64,000 nucleotides of DNA, taken from assembly GCA_045117995.1 (NCBI GenBank), contig JBGUOH010000006.1:9617-73616 (forward strand), written 5' to 3'. Origin of the DNA: RUG14515 sp045117995. GTDB taxonomy: Bacteria > Bacillota_I > Bacilli_A > RFN20 > CAG-826. Position numbers and translations under genes: made by a program. Numbering within the stretch: the first letter of the stretch is position 1; every line of letters begins with the position of its first letter. Below, in pieces: positions 1 through 8,050 of the stretch. The notes below the pieces were generated by a model. That model worked only from the letters and a program-made list of their open reading frames with translations, was not told the origin of the DNA and ran no database searches.

Positions 1-955
1 CAATTAAAACTTCATTAGAAATAACGGAAGAATTAACTTTGCCTAAGATAATCGCACCTTGGTTAGCGATGGATGATTTAATAGAGGCTTGCTTACCTAA
101 ATAGTGAGGTAAGGAATATGTATCCTCTGTATATATACGTGTGGACATATCGCCATAGAAATGTAAGTCACTTCTATCAAGAGCGACGTCCATGTTAGCT
201 TCATGTAATGATTGAAGAGTACCAACGTCTCTCCAATAACCTTTAAATCTATAAGCTTGAAGTTTCAAACCATTATTTAACATTGTTGGGATGATATCAC
301 CACCGAAGTCATGGTTTGTGTCTAAATCTCTATCAGCAATCAAATACTTTCTTAAAACTTTCCAAGTGAAGACGTAGACACCCATGGAGGCTAAATTGCT
401 CTTTGGATGTTTTGGTTTTTCTTGGAATTCAACGATGCGGTCAGTTTTATCAACCGCCATAATACCAAATCTACTAGCTTCTTTTGGATCAACTTCAATA
501 ACGGAAATTGTCGCATCCGCACCGCTCTCAGCGTGCAAATCAATCATTTCGTTATAAGTTGTTTTATAAATATGGTCACCAGAAAGGATTAAAACATAAT
601 CTGGAGAGAGACCATCTAAGAATTCAATGTTTTGTGTAATGGCATCCGCGGTACCTTTATACCAGTTAGCGCCTTCGTCTGTTTGACGAGGAGCGATGGA
701 AGTTAAAAGTGAGTGGACACCATTAAAGCCCCACTTTTCACCGTTACCGATGTAGGTATCGAGTAAAGTAGGTTCGTATTGAGTTAAGACGCCAATTCTG
801 TTAATACCACTATTGGCGCAATTACTAAGTGGAAAATCAATAATACGGTACTTCGCCGCAAAAGACACTGCAGGTTTGGCCATCTTTTTAGTTAAAAGAC
901 CCAATCTGGTGCCTTTACCGCCAGCGAGTATCATCGCTACGACATTATGTGACAT
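1..955 (-). CDS. glgC: Glucose-1-phosphate adenylyltransferase, 3'-truncated by the window edge
   Basis: Makes ADP-glucose from glucose-1-phosphate and ATP, the committed step of bacterial glycogen synthesis in the cytoplasm. The 318 visible residues begin MSHNVVAMILAGGKGTRL, the nucleotidyltransferase signature, followed by the GlgC-type stretches KPAVSFAAKYRIIDFPLSN, YKGTADAI, LSGDHIY and FGGDIIP, and then the start of the C-terminal beta-helix (LPHYLGKQASI). Family length is about 380-420, so roughly 70-100 residues lie outside the window. The start at 955 has an AAGGAGC ribosome site eight bases upstream, and a possible -10 box (TATACT) lies at 980-985. In Bacillota glgC is often followed by glgD, which would be to the left and cannot be seen. 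Confidence 0.95.
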   Translation of the reverse strand, partial: MSHNVVAMILAGGKGTRLGLLTKKMAKPAVSFAAKYRIIDFPLSNCANSGINRIGVLTQYEPTLLDTYIGNGEKWGFNGVHSLLTSIAPRQTDEGANWYKGTADAITQNIEFLDGLSPDYVLILSGDHIYKTTYNEMIDLHAESGADATISVIEVDPKEASRFGIMAVDKTDRIVEFQEKPKHPKSNLASMGVYVFTWKVLRKYLIADRDLDTNHDFGGDIIPTMLNNGLKLQAYRFKGYWRDVGTLQSLHEANMDVALDRSDLHFYGDMSTRIYTEDTYSLPHYLGKQASIKSSIANQGAIILGKVNSSVISNEVLI

Positions 956-1015
956 AATATGCTCCTTATGTATGTATATAGTATAGCATTGCGCATACGC
1001 CCATGAAAAACATTT

Positions 1016-1043
1016 TTGATAGTTTATTGTAACTTGTTATAAT
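1016..1043 (+). promoter_or_regulatory. Promoter with -10 box six bases before the next ATG
   Basis: TTGATA at 1016-1021 and TATAAT at 1038-1043 with a 16-base spacer make a near-consensus sigma-A promoter. The start codon at 1050 follows after only six bases (AACGGC), so the transcript should begin at or next to the ATG. There is no Shine-Dalgarno sequence. See the finding on leaderless genes. Confidence 0.7.
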
Positions 1044-1049
1044 AACGGC

Positions 1050-1499
1050 ATGAAAGTTAAAGTCGACATCAAAAGAACCATCAGAACATTCATCATTGTG
1101 GATCTCATATTTGCGGCTCTTTTGTTCTTATCTTGTATCAATTTATTCCTATTTACTAAGTTCGGGGTCATCCAAATTCTCGTCATTTTAGTGTACGTCG
1201 GTGTCTCAATTCTCATGTTAGTGCTTTCGCTTAAACGTAATTTTTATGTCATTGAGAACAAGTATCTAGTGGTTGTTAGAAGCTTTAAAGAAATGTATTA
1301 TCACTACTCCGATGTAGTGTATATTGATGAAGCACAATCAGAAAAGAAAAAAGTTCTTTGTTTTGTCACTAATAAAGGTCACGCTCGTTATTTACCCTTT
1401 GACGCTAAGGGAGAAATCTATAAAGTCATGCTTAAAAGATGTAATAACTTATTAAGTGAAGAAGACTTTAAGAAGCGTTTCCCTAACGTTAAATTATAG
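1050..1499 (+). CDS. Small membrane protein with PH-like tail, function unknown
   Basis: 149 residues. Two hydrophobic segments (about residues 14-35 and 40-61) form a helical hairpin. A soluble C-terminal part of about 85 residues alternates strand-like stretches (KYLVVVRSFKEMYYHYSDVVYIDE, then KVLCFVTNKGHARYLPF). This layout resembles bacterial PH-domain membrane proteins (the DUF304/bPH class), but I cannot confirm the family. It is divergent from glgC and monocistronic. The ATG follows the -10 box by six bases with no ribosome site, so it is probably translated from a leaderless mRNA. Confidence 0.75.
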   Translation: MKVKVDIKRTIRTFIIVDLIFAALLFLSCINLFLFTKFGVIQILVILVYVGVSILMLVLSLKRNFYVIENKYLVVVRSFKEMYYHYSDVVYIDEAQSEKKKVLCFVTNKGHARYLPFDAKGEIYKVMLKRCNNLLSEEDFKKRFPNVKL

Positions 1500-1586
1500 G
1501 TTAATCAAATAATCTTAATATTCTCTAACCTCTCTTTAATGTGAAAATCTAAATTTTCAATATTAAACACTTTTCAATATTTCTTG

Positions 1587-1615
1587 TTGATATGGGTTTT
1601 ATCATATGATAATAT
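1587..1615 (+). promoter_or_regulatory. Promoter of rpmB
   Basis: TTGATA at 1587-1592 and TAATAT at 1610-1615, 17 bases apart. A TG one base upstream of the -10 hexamer makes it an extended -10. Transcription would start about 25 bases before the AGGAGG ribosome site of rpmB. Confidence 0.55.
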
Positions 1616-1644
1616 ATATCGGCAACAAAATAGGAGGACAAGAT

Positions 1645-1839
1645 ATGTCAAGAGTATGTCCAGTATTAGGTAAAGGTCCATTAAGCGGTAACAACCGTTC
1701 CCACTCATTAAGAGCTACTCGTCGTAGATGGAACGCTAATCTCCAAGTTCGCACTGTTGTTGTTGATGGCAAAGAAATGCGCATTCGTATGTCTACAAGA
1801 GCATATCGTAGTCTTAACAAACAATATAAGGATCGCTAA
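1645..1839 (+). CDS. rpmB: 50S ribosomal protein L28
   Basis: 64-residue basic protein of the large ribosomal subunit. It has the family pattern SRVCPVLGKGPLSGNNRSHS followed by ATRRRWNANLQ. The Cys pairs of zinc-binding L28 forms are absent (a single Cys at residue 5), so this is a zinc-independent C-minus form. The start at 1645 is chosen because AGGAGG sits at 1632-1637, eight bases ahead. An earlier in-frame ATG at 1606 lacks a ribosome site and would add 13 residues not found in the family. Lying opposite to the rpe/rsgA/prkC cluster is the usual rpmB arrangement in Bacilli. Confidence 0.95.
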   Translation: MSRVCPVLGKGPLSGNNRSHSLRATRRRWNANLQVRTVVVDGKEMRIRMSTRAYRSLNKQYKDR

Positions 1840-1861
1840 TCTTTTTACTAAAAGACAAGAT

Positions 1862-1892
1862 AAAAAAACGACTCGAGATGAGTCATTTTTTT
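1862..1892. terminator. Bidirectional intrinsic terminator
   Basis: GACTC (1870-1874), loop GAGAT, GAGTC (1880-1884), with an A-run on the left and seven T on the right, so it can work on both strands. It ends rpmB on the plus strand and the gmk...membrane-protein operon on the minus strand; the stop codon of the latter begins inside its T-run. Confidence 0.75.
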
Positions 1893-2574
1893 ATGCTATA
1901 AAACTGATAATTAATAACGGTATTGGTGAAAGTATAAATGTGAAGATTGCCCACCACTCATTAAAGGCCATTGGAATGAACTTTGGTCTAGTCATGACGA
2001 TGTTACCATCTTTGTCTTCGCTCTTATCCATATAAATCTTATATGTAGCGCGTGGATTAAGAAGGAAGATGAGCATCGCTAAGGACATGACCGCGCCAAT
2101 GATAAAGGCCACTAAATAAGTAACTTTAGTGCAGCTAATTGCATCTTTAAATTGTGGGTAGATGATGCAGCACGCTAAAGCGGGCATGGCGAAGGCACAT
2201 GTCATTGTGAGTGTGGACATCATAATGTGCATTCTTAAGAACTGTAATGGCATGAATAATAAACAACATGTGGTTACTGAGATTAAAAACGCCACTATTA
2301 CTAAAACAAAAGAAGGAACATTGTTTCCAACTTGTTGGGTGTTTAAATAACAGATATAAAAGGCAATTGTGCCAATAATGGAAATGATAAAGGCAATATT
2401 ACCATAGATATTGTTTTTAAAAGCGTTTGGATAGTTAAATTCGTATGGAAACATTCTAGTGAAGGAATATTTCACATCGTGTTTCTTAAAGTAAAAAGTC
2501 GATGAAAAGAAATATCCACCGACGAAGAATGTTAATGTGACAGCGAAAATGCAAAGAGGGAGTAATCCAGGCAT
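1891..2574 (-). CDS. Six-helix membrane protein, function unknown
   Basis: 227 residues with about six hydrophobic segments (near residues 3-24, 58-78, 87-110, 120-142, 150-172, 205-226). A polar loop before the last helix contains DKSEDKDGNIV. No catalytic or transporter motif is recognisable. It begins one base after rpe stops (2576) and is the last gene of the ribosome-maintenance operon, where Bacillus has a thiamine pyrophosphokinase gene; it has no resemblance to that enzyme. Function unassigned. Confidence 0.7.
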   Translation of the reverse strand: MPGLLPLCIFAVTLTFFVGGYFFSSTFYFKKHDVKYSFTRMFPYEFNYPNAFKNNIYGNIAFIISIIGTIAFYICYLNTQQVGNNVPSFVLVIVAFLISVTTCCLLFMPLQFLRMHIMMSTLTMTCAFAMPALACCIIYPQFKDAISCTKVTYLVAFIIGAVMSLAMLIFLLNPRATYKIYMDKSEDKDGNIVMTRPKFIPMAFNEWWAIFTFILSPIPLLIISFIA

Positions 2575-2575
2575 C

Positions 2576-3235
2576 TTACTTAATTAAACTATCGTACCTT
2601 TCTTGGAAATTTGGGGAACCGAATAAATAGTTACCCGCGACTAAGACGTCAGCGCCCATATTGAGGCAGTCTTTACCAGTGACGTCATTGATACCACCAT
2701 CGACAGAGATTAAAGCGTTACTTCTCACTTCAACAATTTCGTTGATTAACGCGCCAATCTTTTCGAGTGATTCAGGAATGAACTTTTGACCACCCATACC
2801 AGGTTCAACACTCATAACAAGAACGAGTTCAAGTTTATCAAGGAACGGGAAGATCTTTTCAACAGGTGTTTCTGGTTTAATAGAAAGACCCGCTTTCATT
2901 TTGTTTTTATGGATTTCTTTAATGACCGCTAAGACCTCATCATCATCTTTGCAAGCTTCATAATGGAAGGTTAAATAGTCAGCGCCAACTTTAGCGAACT
3001 TTTTAACAAAGCTCATTGGATCGTTAACCATGAGGTGAACGTCTTTAACGAAATCAATTTTTGTAAACAATCTTTCAAAGAAGAGATTACCAAAAGAGAT
3101 GTTTGGTACGAAGTGTCCGTCCATGACATCGAGGTGGACCCATTCACATCCCGCTTTTTGCATTTTTTCCAATTCCTGTTCTAAGTGAAGGTAATCACAT
3201 AATAGGATTGATGGGGAAATAATGATGTTCTTCAT
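2576..3235 (-). CDS. rpe: Ribulose-phosphate 3-epimerase
   Basis: Interconverts ribulose-5-phosphate and xylulose-5-phosphate in the pentose phosphate pathway. 219 residues, the normal length for this TIM barrel. Family motifs are ISPSILLCDY at the N terminus, the metal-site stretch VHLDVMDGHFVPN, DVHLMV, LVMSVEPGMGGQKF and ISVDGGIN near the C terminus, with the catalytic Asp residues in VMDGH and VDGG. The start overlaps the stop of rsgA by four bases (ATGA), as expected for translational coupling. Confidence 0.95.
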   Translation of the reverse strand: MKNIIISPSILLCDYLHLEQELEKMQKAGCEWVHLDVMDGHFVPNISFGNLFFERLFTKIDFVKDVHLMVNDPMSFVKKFAKVGADYLTFHYEACKDDDEVLAVIKEIHKNKMKAGLSIKPETPVEKIFPFLDKLELVLVMSVEPGMGGQKFIPESLEKIGALINEIVEVRSNALISVDGGINDVTGKDCLNMGADVLVAGNYLFGSPNFQERYDSLIK

Positions 3236-4098
3236 TTTGCGTACCTCTCTTTTTTAAATATTGCTTCTTCTGATAATTTCTTATAGCACTCATAAGCAAG
3301 AGATGAAATCTCACCAGAGGCTACCTTCTCTTTTATTGCACACCTATTTTCACTTAAGTGCAAGCAATTTGCGAAATAACATTTATTATATAAAGAATAG
3401 AAACCTGGAAAGAACGCTGCAAGGTCCTCTTTATAGAGATTTAACTCTAATGAAGAGAATCCAGGAGTGTCAGCAATATAGCCCCCTAAATATGGTAAGA
3501 GAATGACTTCTTTAGTTTGATGTTTACCTCTACCAAGGGCCATGGAGTATTCACCAACCGCTCTTTCATAGTTACTATCAATGGCGTTAATTAAGGATGA
3601 TTTGCCAACACCGGTTTGACCCATAATGCAGCTCACTTCATCTTTAAATAAAGCCTTTGCTTCTTCTAAACCTTCCTTAGTTTTATTGGAGATAAAATAT
3701 GTCTCCACATCGATACTTGAGAAGGTTTCTTTAATCTCTTTTAGTAACGCTTCATCATGCTCTTTATCAATCTTAGTAATGACGAGTTTTGCCTTGATAT
3801 TATGCATATTAGCGTAGGTTAGATACTTAAACGCGAGCAAATAGGAAAACTCTGGTTCAATAAGTGAGAACACTAAGATGATTTGACTGATATTAGCGAT
3901 TAGCGGACGCTTTAAAGCGCTTGTTCTAGGATAGATATTTTCTATCACCATTTCATCAGGATTAAACTCGACGATATCTCCGACGATTGGTTTAACGCCT
4001 TGATTACGGAAAACACCGCGTGGTTTAGTGTGATAAACCACTCCTTCCGCTCTAACGGCGTATAATCCACATGTGATTCCGACAATTAAACCCTTCAT
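3232..4098 (-). CDS. rsgA: Ribosome small-subunit assembly GTPase RsgA
   Basis: Circularly permuted GTPase that checks late 30S assembly. 288 residues. An N-terminal OB-fold (about 1-65) is followed by the permuted G domain, with G4 (TKID) before G1 (GQTGVGKSSLIN) and G3 (DTPGFSSL). The C-terminal zinc knuckle is CYFANC-L-H-x5-C. It starts one base inside the end of the kinase gene (4098) and overlaps rpe by four bases. The conserved prkC-rsgA-rpe order of Bacilli is retained; in Bacillus RsgA is a PrkC substrate, so a functional link is likely here. Confidence 0.95.
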   Translation of the reverse strand: MKGLIVGITCGLYAVRAEGVVYHTKPRGVFRNQGVKPIVGDIVEFNPDEMVIENIYPRTSALKRPLIANISQIILVFSLIEPEFSYLLAFKYLTYANMHNIKAKLVITKIDKEHDEALLKEIKETFSSIDVETYFISNKTKEGLEEAKALFKDEVSCIMGQTGVGKSSLINAIDSNYERAVGEYSMALGRGKHQTKEVILLPYLGGYIADTPGFSSLELNLYKEDLAAFFPGFYSLYNKCYFANCLHLSENRCAIKEKVASGEISSLAYECYKKLSEEAIFKKERYAK

Positions 4099-4985
4099 TA
4101 TTTAAATCCAAATATCCTCGCTAGAAGTGGCTTCTTCTCTTTAAGAATTTCTGGTTTCTTGCTTAATTCAAGCAAATCATCATAGAATTCATCTGCGCCT
4201 TTATATCTTTCGGCTAAACGCTTTTTAGTGGCGTTAGCGATAATCTTTTCAATTTCTTTTGGACAGTTAGGAACATACTTTTTAACTGGAGGGAATTTCT
4301 CCTTAATATGGGCCACTGCAACATTAACTGGTGTGTCTTTATCAAATGGTACGTGACCAGTTAAAAGTTCATAGAAGGTAACACCCGCTGAATAGATATC
4401 TGATTGAATAGAAGCGGGTTTTCCTTGTGAGATTTCTGGAGCAAGATAATGGACACTACCCACAATCTCACTAGTTTTAGTCAAACCATCATCCACGCCT
4501 TCAGCTTGCGCAATACCAAAGTCACCTAATTTAATTGTGCCATCAGGCATGACAAAGATATTTTGTGGTTTGATGTCACGGTGAATGATGTTGTGCTGAT
4601 GCGCGTAGAACAACGCGGATGTCAGTTGAAGCATATAGCTCACCGCTTCCGCGATTGGGATTGAAGTTCTAAAATCGAGCATATCTTTCATGGTTTGTCC
4701 GCGGATATACTCGTTAGCAATATATGGTCTACCTTCAATTGTGCCATGGTTAAACACCTTAACGATATTAGGGTGATTTAAAGATGAAGCGATTGTGGCT
4801 TCGTTTTGAAAACGACGAAGATTGATAGGATTACGCATAACGTCTTCCCTAATCATCTTAATCGCGACTTTTCTTTTGTTAATGATATCGGTGGCTTCAT
4901 AGACTTCCGCCATACCACCATGGCCGATTCTCGCTTCAATACGATAGCGGCCATCCACCAGGGAGCCAATCTTTATTGTGCTCAT
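4098..4985 (-). CDS. prkC: Hanks-type Ser/Thr protein kinase without membrane or PASTA region
   Basis: 295 residues with a complete kinase domain: glycine loop IGHGGMAEVYEA, the lysine in VAIKMI, catalytic HRDIKPQN, DFG (KLGDFGIAQ), the activation segment GSVHYLAPE and DIYSAG. It stops soon after the kinase domain, in a Lys-rich tail. Usual PrkC/StkP proteins are 550-660 residues, with a transmembrane helix and extracellular PASTA repeats that bind muropeptides; both are absent here. The DNA continues directly into rsgA with a one-base overlap, so there is no frameshifted remainder. It overlaps the PP2C gene by four bases. The name rests on synteny and the kinase domain. Confidence 0.9.
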   Translation of the reverse strand: MSTIKIGSLVDGRYRIEARIGHGGMAEVYEATDIINKRKVAIKMIREDVMRNPINLRRFQNEATIASSLNHPNIVKVFNHGTIEGRPYIANEYIRGQTMKDMLDFRTSIPIAEAVSYMLQLTSALFYAHQHNIIHRDIKPQNIFVMPDGTIKLGDFGIAQAEGVDDGLTKTSEIVGSVHYLAPEISQGKPASIQSDIYSAGVTFYELLTGHVPFDKDTPVNVAVAHIKEKFPPVKKYVPNCPKEIEKIIANATKKRLAERYKGADEFYDDLLELSKKPEILKEKKPLLARIFGFK

Positions 4986-5731
4986 GATTGTGCCTCCCAG
5001 ATGACGACAGCGATGTTATCGCTACCACCATTCTTATTGCCAATAGCGATAAGTTCATTAACTTTTTGTTCAACGGAATCTTCGCTCTTTAAGACTGAGG
5101 CAATATCATTCTTTGGAACGTTATTATATAAACCATCACTACAGAGTAAGACAGTTTCTCCCATGTATGGGAAAGATTTAATATCAATTGAGGCACTTGG
5201 ATAAACGCCCAAAGCGTTCATCAAAACGTGTCTCTTTGGATGAATTAAAGCTTCTTCTTCGGTGATTTGTTTGGTTCTTAAAAGATAACCAACATATGTT
5301 TGATCTTCACTCATTTGTTCAAATTCGCGGTTTCTTAAGAAATAACATCTTGAGTCACCAACATGACCTAAGATAGCAGTGTCTTTGATAATAAGAAGAA
5401 GGGTTAATGTGGTACCCATTCCTTCATATGTTGGATTGCTTTTTGATTGTTCGTAAACACATCTGTTTGCTTCGCGGATAACGTTGCCCACCCAAAACTT
5501 TGCAAAATAACGATTCATAAAACCTTTACGGCTTTTAAATGATGAAATCACTGTATTAATCGCTAAAGAGGAAGCCAAATCACCTTTGTTTTGTCCACCC
5601 ATACCATCACAGACAATGAGTAAAACATTGCCAGAGGCATTAATTAAAGCACAGGCTTGGTCTTCGTTACTTAAGCGTACTTTGCCAATATCTGTTTTAA
5701 ATGAGAAGCGTCCAGTTAAATATTTTTTCAT
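4982..5731 (-). CDS. prpC: PP2C-family protein phosphatase (PrpC/Stp)
   Basis: Removes phosphate from Ser/Thr; the partner of the kinase just downstream. 249 residues, normal length. Metal-binding motifs of the PPM fold are visible: RLSNEDQ, VCDGMGG, GHVGDSRCY, LCSDGLYNN and the C-terminal GGSDNIAVV. The ATG overlaps the end of rlmN by four bases, and its TGA overlaps the kinase start (ATGA at 4982-4985), which also shows TGA being used as stop. Cytoplasmic. Confidence 0.95.
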   Translation of the reverse strand: MKKYLTGRFSFKTDIGKVRLSNEDQACALINASGNVLLIVCDGMGGQNKGDLASSLAINTVISSFKSRKGFMNRYFAKFWVGNVIREANRCVYEQSKSNPTYEGMGTTLTLLLIIKDTAILGHVGDSRCYFLRNREFEQMSEDQTYVGYLLRTKQITEEEALIHPKRHVLMNALGVYPSASIDIKSFPYMGETVLLCSDGLYNNVPKNDIASVLKSEDSVEQKVNELIAIGNKNGGSDNIAVVIWEAQS

Positions 5732-6777
5732 GAACGTCCCTCCTCAACTTTGGCGCGTAATTGACCACACGCAGCGTCAATATCGCTACCGAATTCTTTT
5801 CTAATAGTCGCGGTCACGCCACCTTTCATGAGGTAATCAAGAAAAGCGTGGACACGGTTACCACTAGAACGATGGAATTCTGAGAATGTGTTGGTCTCAT
5901 TGTATGGAATGAGATTGACATAACCCATTGTTCCTTTAATTAGTTTAATTAACTCTTGAGCGTGTTCTTTGGTATCGTTGATACCTTCCAAGAGTAAGTA
6001 TTCATAAGTTACTCGACGTTTAGTTTCTTTCTCATAATACTTCACCGCTTCAATAACTTTCTCTAATGGATAAGCGCGGTTAATTTTCATGAGTTTGCTT
6101 CTAAGTTCATTGTTAGGAGCGTGTAAAGAAATAGCGAGATTTGTTTGCATGTGTTCGTCAGCGTATCGATAGATATTTTCGACAATACCACATGTGGAGA
6201 CAGTAATATGTCTAGCACCGATAGCTAAACCCTTTGGGTGATTAGCGATTTTAATAAAGTCCAAGACGTTATCGTAGTTATCGAATGGTTCACCAGTACC
6301 CATAACCACAATATGTGTGACATGTTGTCCCTTGTTTTCTTCTTTGAGCAATTGATTAATCAATAAAATTTGCCCCATCATTTCTTCTGGAAGCAAGTTT
6401 CTTTGTTTACCTAATAGACCACTGCTGCAGAAAGAGCAGCCCATATTACAGCCCACTTGTGAGCTCACACATACAGCACAGCCATATGAGTAACGCATAA
6501 GTACGCATTCGACTTTCGCGCCATCTTTCAGTTCAACAAGTAACTTGATTGTGCCATCTTTGCTCACTTGTTTGGTATAGATGCTTGGTAGATCTAGACA
6601 ATATTTTTCTTTTAAGACTTCACGGAATGATTTAGAAATATCACTCATCTCATCAAATGATGTCGCTTTCTTTTCATAAATCCATGAGAAAAGTTGCGTG
6701 GCGCGATAAGGCTTTTGGCCTTCTTGCTCCATTAACGCGATGAGTTTATTAATTTCACAACCGTAAAGATTAATCAT
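5728..6777 (-). CDS. rlmN: Dual-specificity RNA (adenine-C2) methyltransferase RlmN
   Basis: Radical-SAM enzyme that methylates A2503 of 23S rRNA and A37 of some tRNAs. 349 residues. The cluster motif is GCNMGCSFC (CxxxCxxC), GTGEPFDNYDN follows in the SAM site, and the second catalytic Cys is in the C-terminal AACGQLRA. It overlaps the upstream RsmB-like gene by eight bases. The rsmB-rlmN-stp-prkC order is the standard Bacillota arrangement. Confidence 0.95.
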   Translation of the reverse strand: MINLYGCEINKLIALMEQEGQKPYRATQLFSWIYEKKATSFDEMSDISKSFREVLKEKYCLDLPSIYTKQVSKDGTIKLLVELKDGAKVECVLMRYSYGCAVCVSSQVGCNMGCSFCSSGLLGKQRNLLPEEMMGQILLINQLLKEENKGQHVTHIVVMGTGEPFDNYDNVLDFIKIANHPKGLAIGARHITVSTCGIVENIYRYADEHMQTNLAISLHAPNNELRSKLMKINRAYPLEKVIEAVKYYEKETKRRVTYEYLLLEGINDTKEHAQELIKLIKGTMGYVNLIPYNETNTFSEFHRSSGNRVHAFLDYLMKGGVTATIRKEFGSDIDAACGQLRAKVEEGRS

Positions 6778-8029
6778 TCTTTTTAGCCTTTTTTAAAGCG
6801 GCAAAATAGTAAGAACCACCATATTTCTTATATGGGAAATATAGCTTATCTCTTAATAAGGTGAATTCTTCATTTTCTGCGAGGAATTCGTTAATAATGT
6901 TGATGCTTTCTTTCTTTGAAAGAGTATCCACTAAGTAGAGGAGATAACCATCTTCTTCAACTTGAGCAGCGGCTTCTTTTAAAGCCACTTTTTGATTAGC
7001 GATTAATTCATCGAGTTTAGACATGTCGAAACGGAGGAAGTAATCTGGTAAAAGTTGTAAGAGGTTTAATCTAGAAGATTCTGGCATGACGATAAATGTA
7101 TGCACAGGTTTTGATAAACAAGTAATGATCGAGGAAGCTTGTGCTTCATAGACATTAACACCCTTAATGTTGTTCTTGGCTAAGAAGTTCTTGGTGTTGG
7201 TAATTGTGCTTAAGTTAGCAGCGATATATTCGACACCAGAAACGCCACCCTTTCTCGCTTTTAAGTCAATGAATAAGTCATTAGCATATTCAGCGTACAC
7301 TGCGATACCTCTTAATGGATCTAAATCACCTTCATCAAGCATTTCTTTGAACGCTAAAGATAAAGGAGCAGCAATACCTTTTTCACTAACTTCACTATTT
7401 TTGAATCTATTTTCGCCTTTATATAACGCCATACCTGGAGCACCTTCAATGGCTTCAAAGTCAGCGTATTTAGCGAAGAATTCTTCATCGCTTAAAACAT
7501 TGTTATCAATTCGTACAACAGTTGGGGCTGGTTTGCTATTGGCTCTAAGAGTTTTATTAGCGGAAATGTGTCCGAACTGTTTGGTCCACATCTTAATGAT
7601 GTCCACAGGTGTGTTATAGCGGTAGGAAAGGAATTCAAAAGAACCCACTTCAATTTGTTCTGGAACGAGTTTCTTTTCTTCAAGGTATGGGGCAATGAAG
7701 TCTTGGACTTTGACTTCGCCTTCCTTGATGTACTTTTCTACTTCTTTGTTGCATTCTTCTTGATCAAATTTCTTGATGAAGAGTGCGTTGCTAAACGCAA
7801 TCAATAACGCAATGACGCCAAGCGATTCCATGTCAGGATATTGGTTTTTGATAACGTTCGACATCACTAAATAGTGACGTAAAACGCAACCCACCATCGC
7901 TGAGACGTTACCCCTTTCTTCTTTGGAAAGATCGTTGCGTTTAAAAGCTTGCTTTAGGGCAAGAGAAAATGGCGTGTTTTCGTAAATGATTTTGTTTAGT
8001 ATGTCCTTTGCTAAAACTTGTGGAGTCAT
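6770..8029 (-). CDS. RsmB-like protein lacking SAM and catalytic residues (probable pseudoenzyme)
   Basis: 419 residues that follow the layout of 16S rRNA m5C967 methyltransferase RsmB: a NusB-like helical domain (about 1-125), a linker with WTKQFG and VVRIDNN, and a Rossmann-like domain (about 200-419). The position between the priA side and rlmN is that of rsmB. The key motifs are gone: where RsmB has DMCAAPGGKT this has AVYAEYANDL (about 243-252); where it has the PCSG loop this has PESS (316-319); where it has the catalytic TC this has VDT (367-369). The frame is intact and the RBS good (GGAGGGTC), so it is a maintained gene and not obvious decay. It may keep only rRNA binding. Confidence 0.8.
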   Translation of the reverse strand: MTPQVLAKDILNKIIYENTPFSLALKQAFKRNDLSKEERGNVSAMVGCVLRHYLVMSNVIKNQYPDMESLGVIALLIAFSNALFIKKFDQEECNKEVEKYIKEGEVKVQDFIAPYLEEKKLVPEQIEVGSFEFLSYRYNTPVDIIKMWTKQFGHISANKTLRANSKPAPTVVRIDNNVLSDEEFFAKYADFEAIEGAPGMALYKGENRFKNSEVSEKGIAAPLSLAFKEMLDEGDLDPLRGIAVYAEYANDLFIDLKARKGGVSGVEYIAANLSTITNTKNFLAKNNIKGVNVYEAQASSIITCLSKPVHTFIVMPESSRLNLLQLLPDYFLRFDMSKLDELIANQKVALKEAAAQVEEDGYLLYLVDTLSKKESINIINEFLAENEEFTLLRDKLYFPYKKYGGSYYFAALKKAKKND

Positions 8030-8050
8030 AGTAGACCCTCCTGATGACGG

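Noticed and set aside
1606..1644. Longer start for L28
   Set aside because: No ribosome site, and the extension is not part of the family; AGGAGG precedes 1645.
4982..4985. Mycoplasma-type recoding of TGA as Trp
   Set aside because: TGA ends genes in ATGA overlaps here and at 3232-3235, and all Trp codons inspected, including the T-box specifier, are TGG.
7167..7619. 150-residue plus-strand frame opposite the RsmB-like gene
   Set aside because: Antisense shadow; the minus-strand protein matches a family and sits in its conserved operon, and this frame has no ribosome site or promoter.
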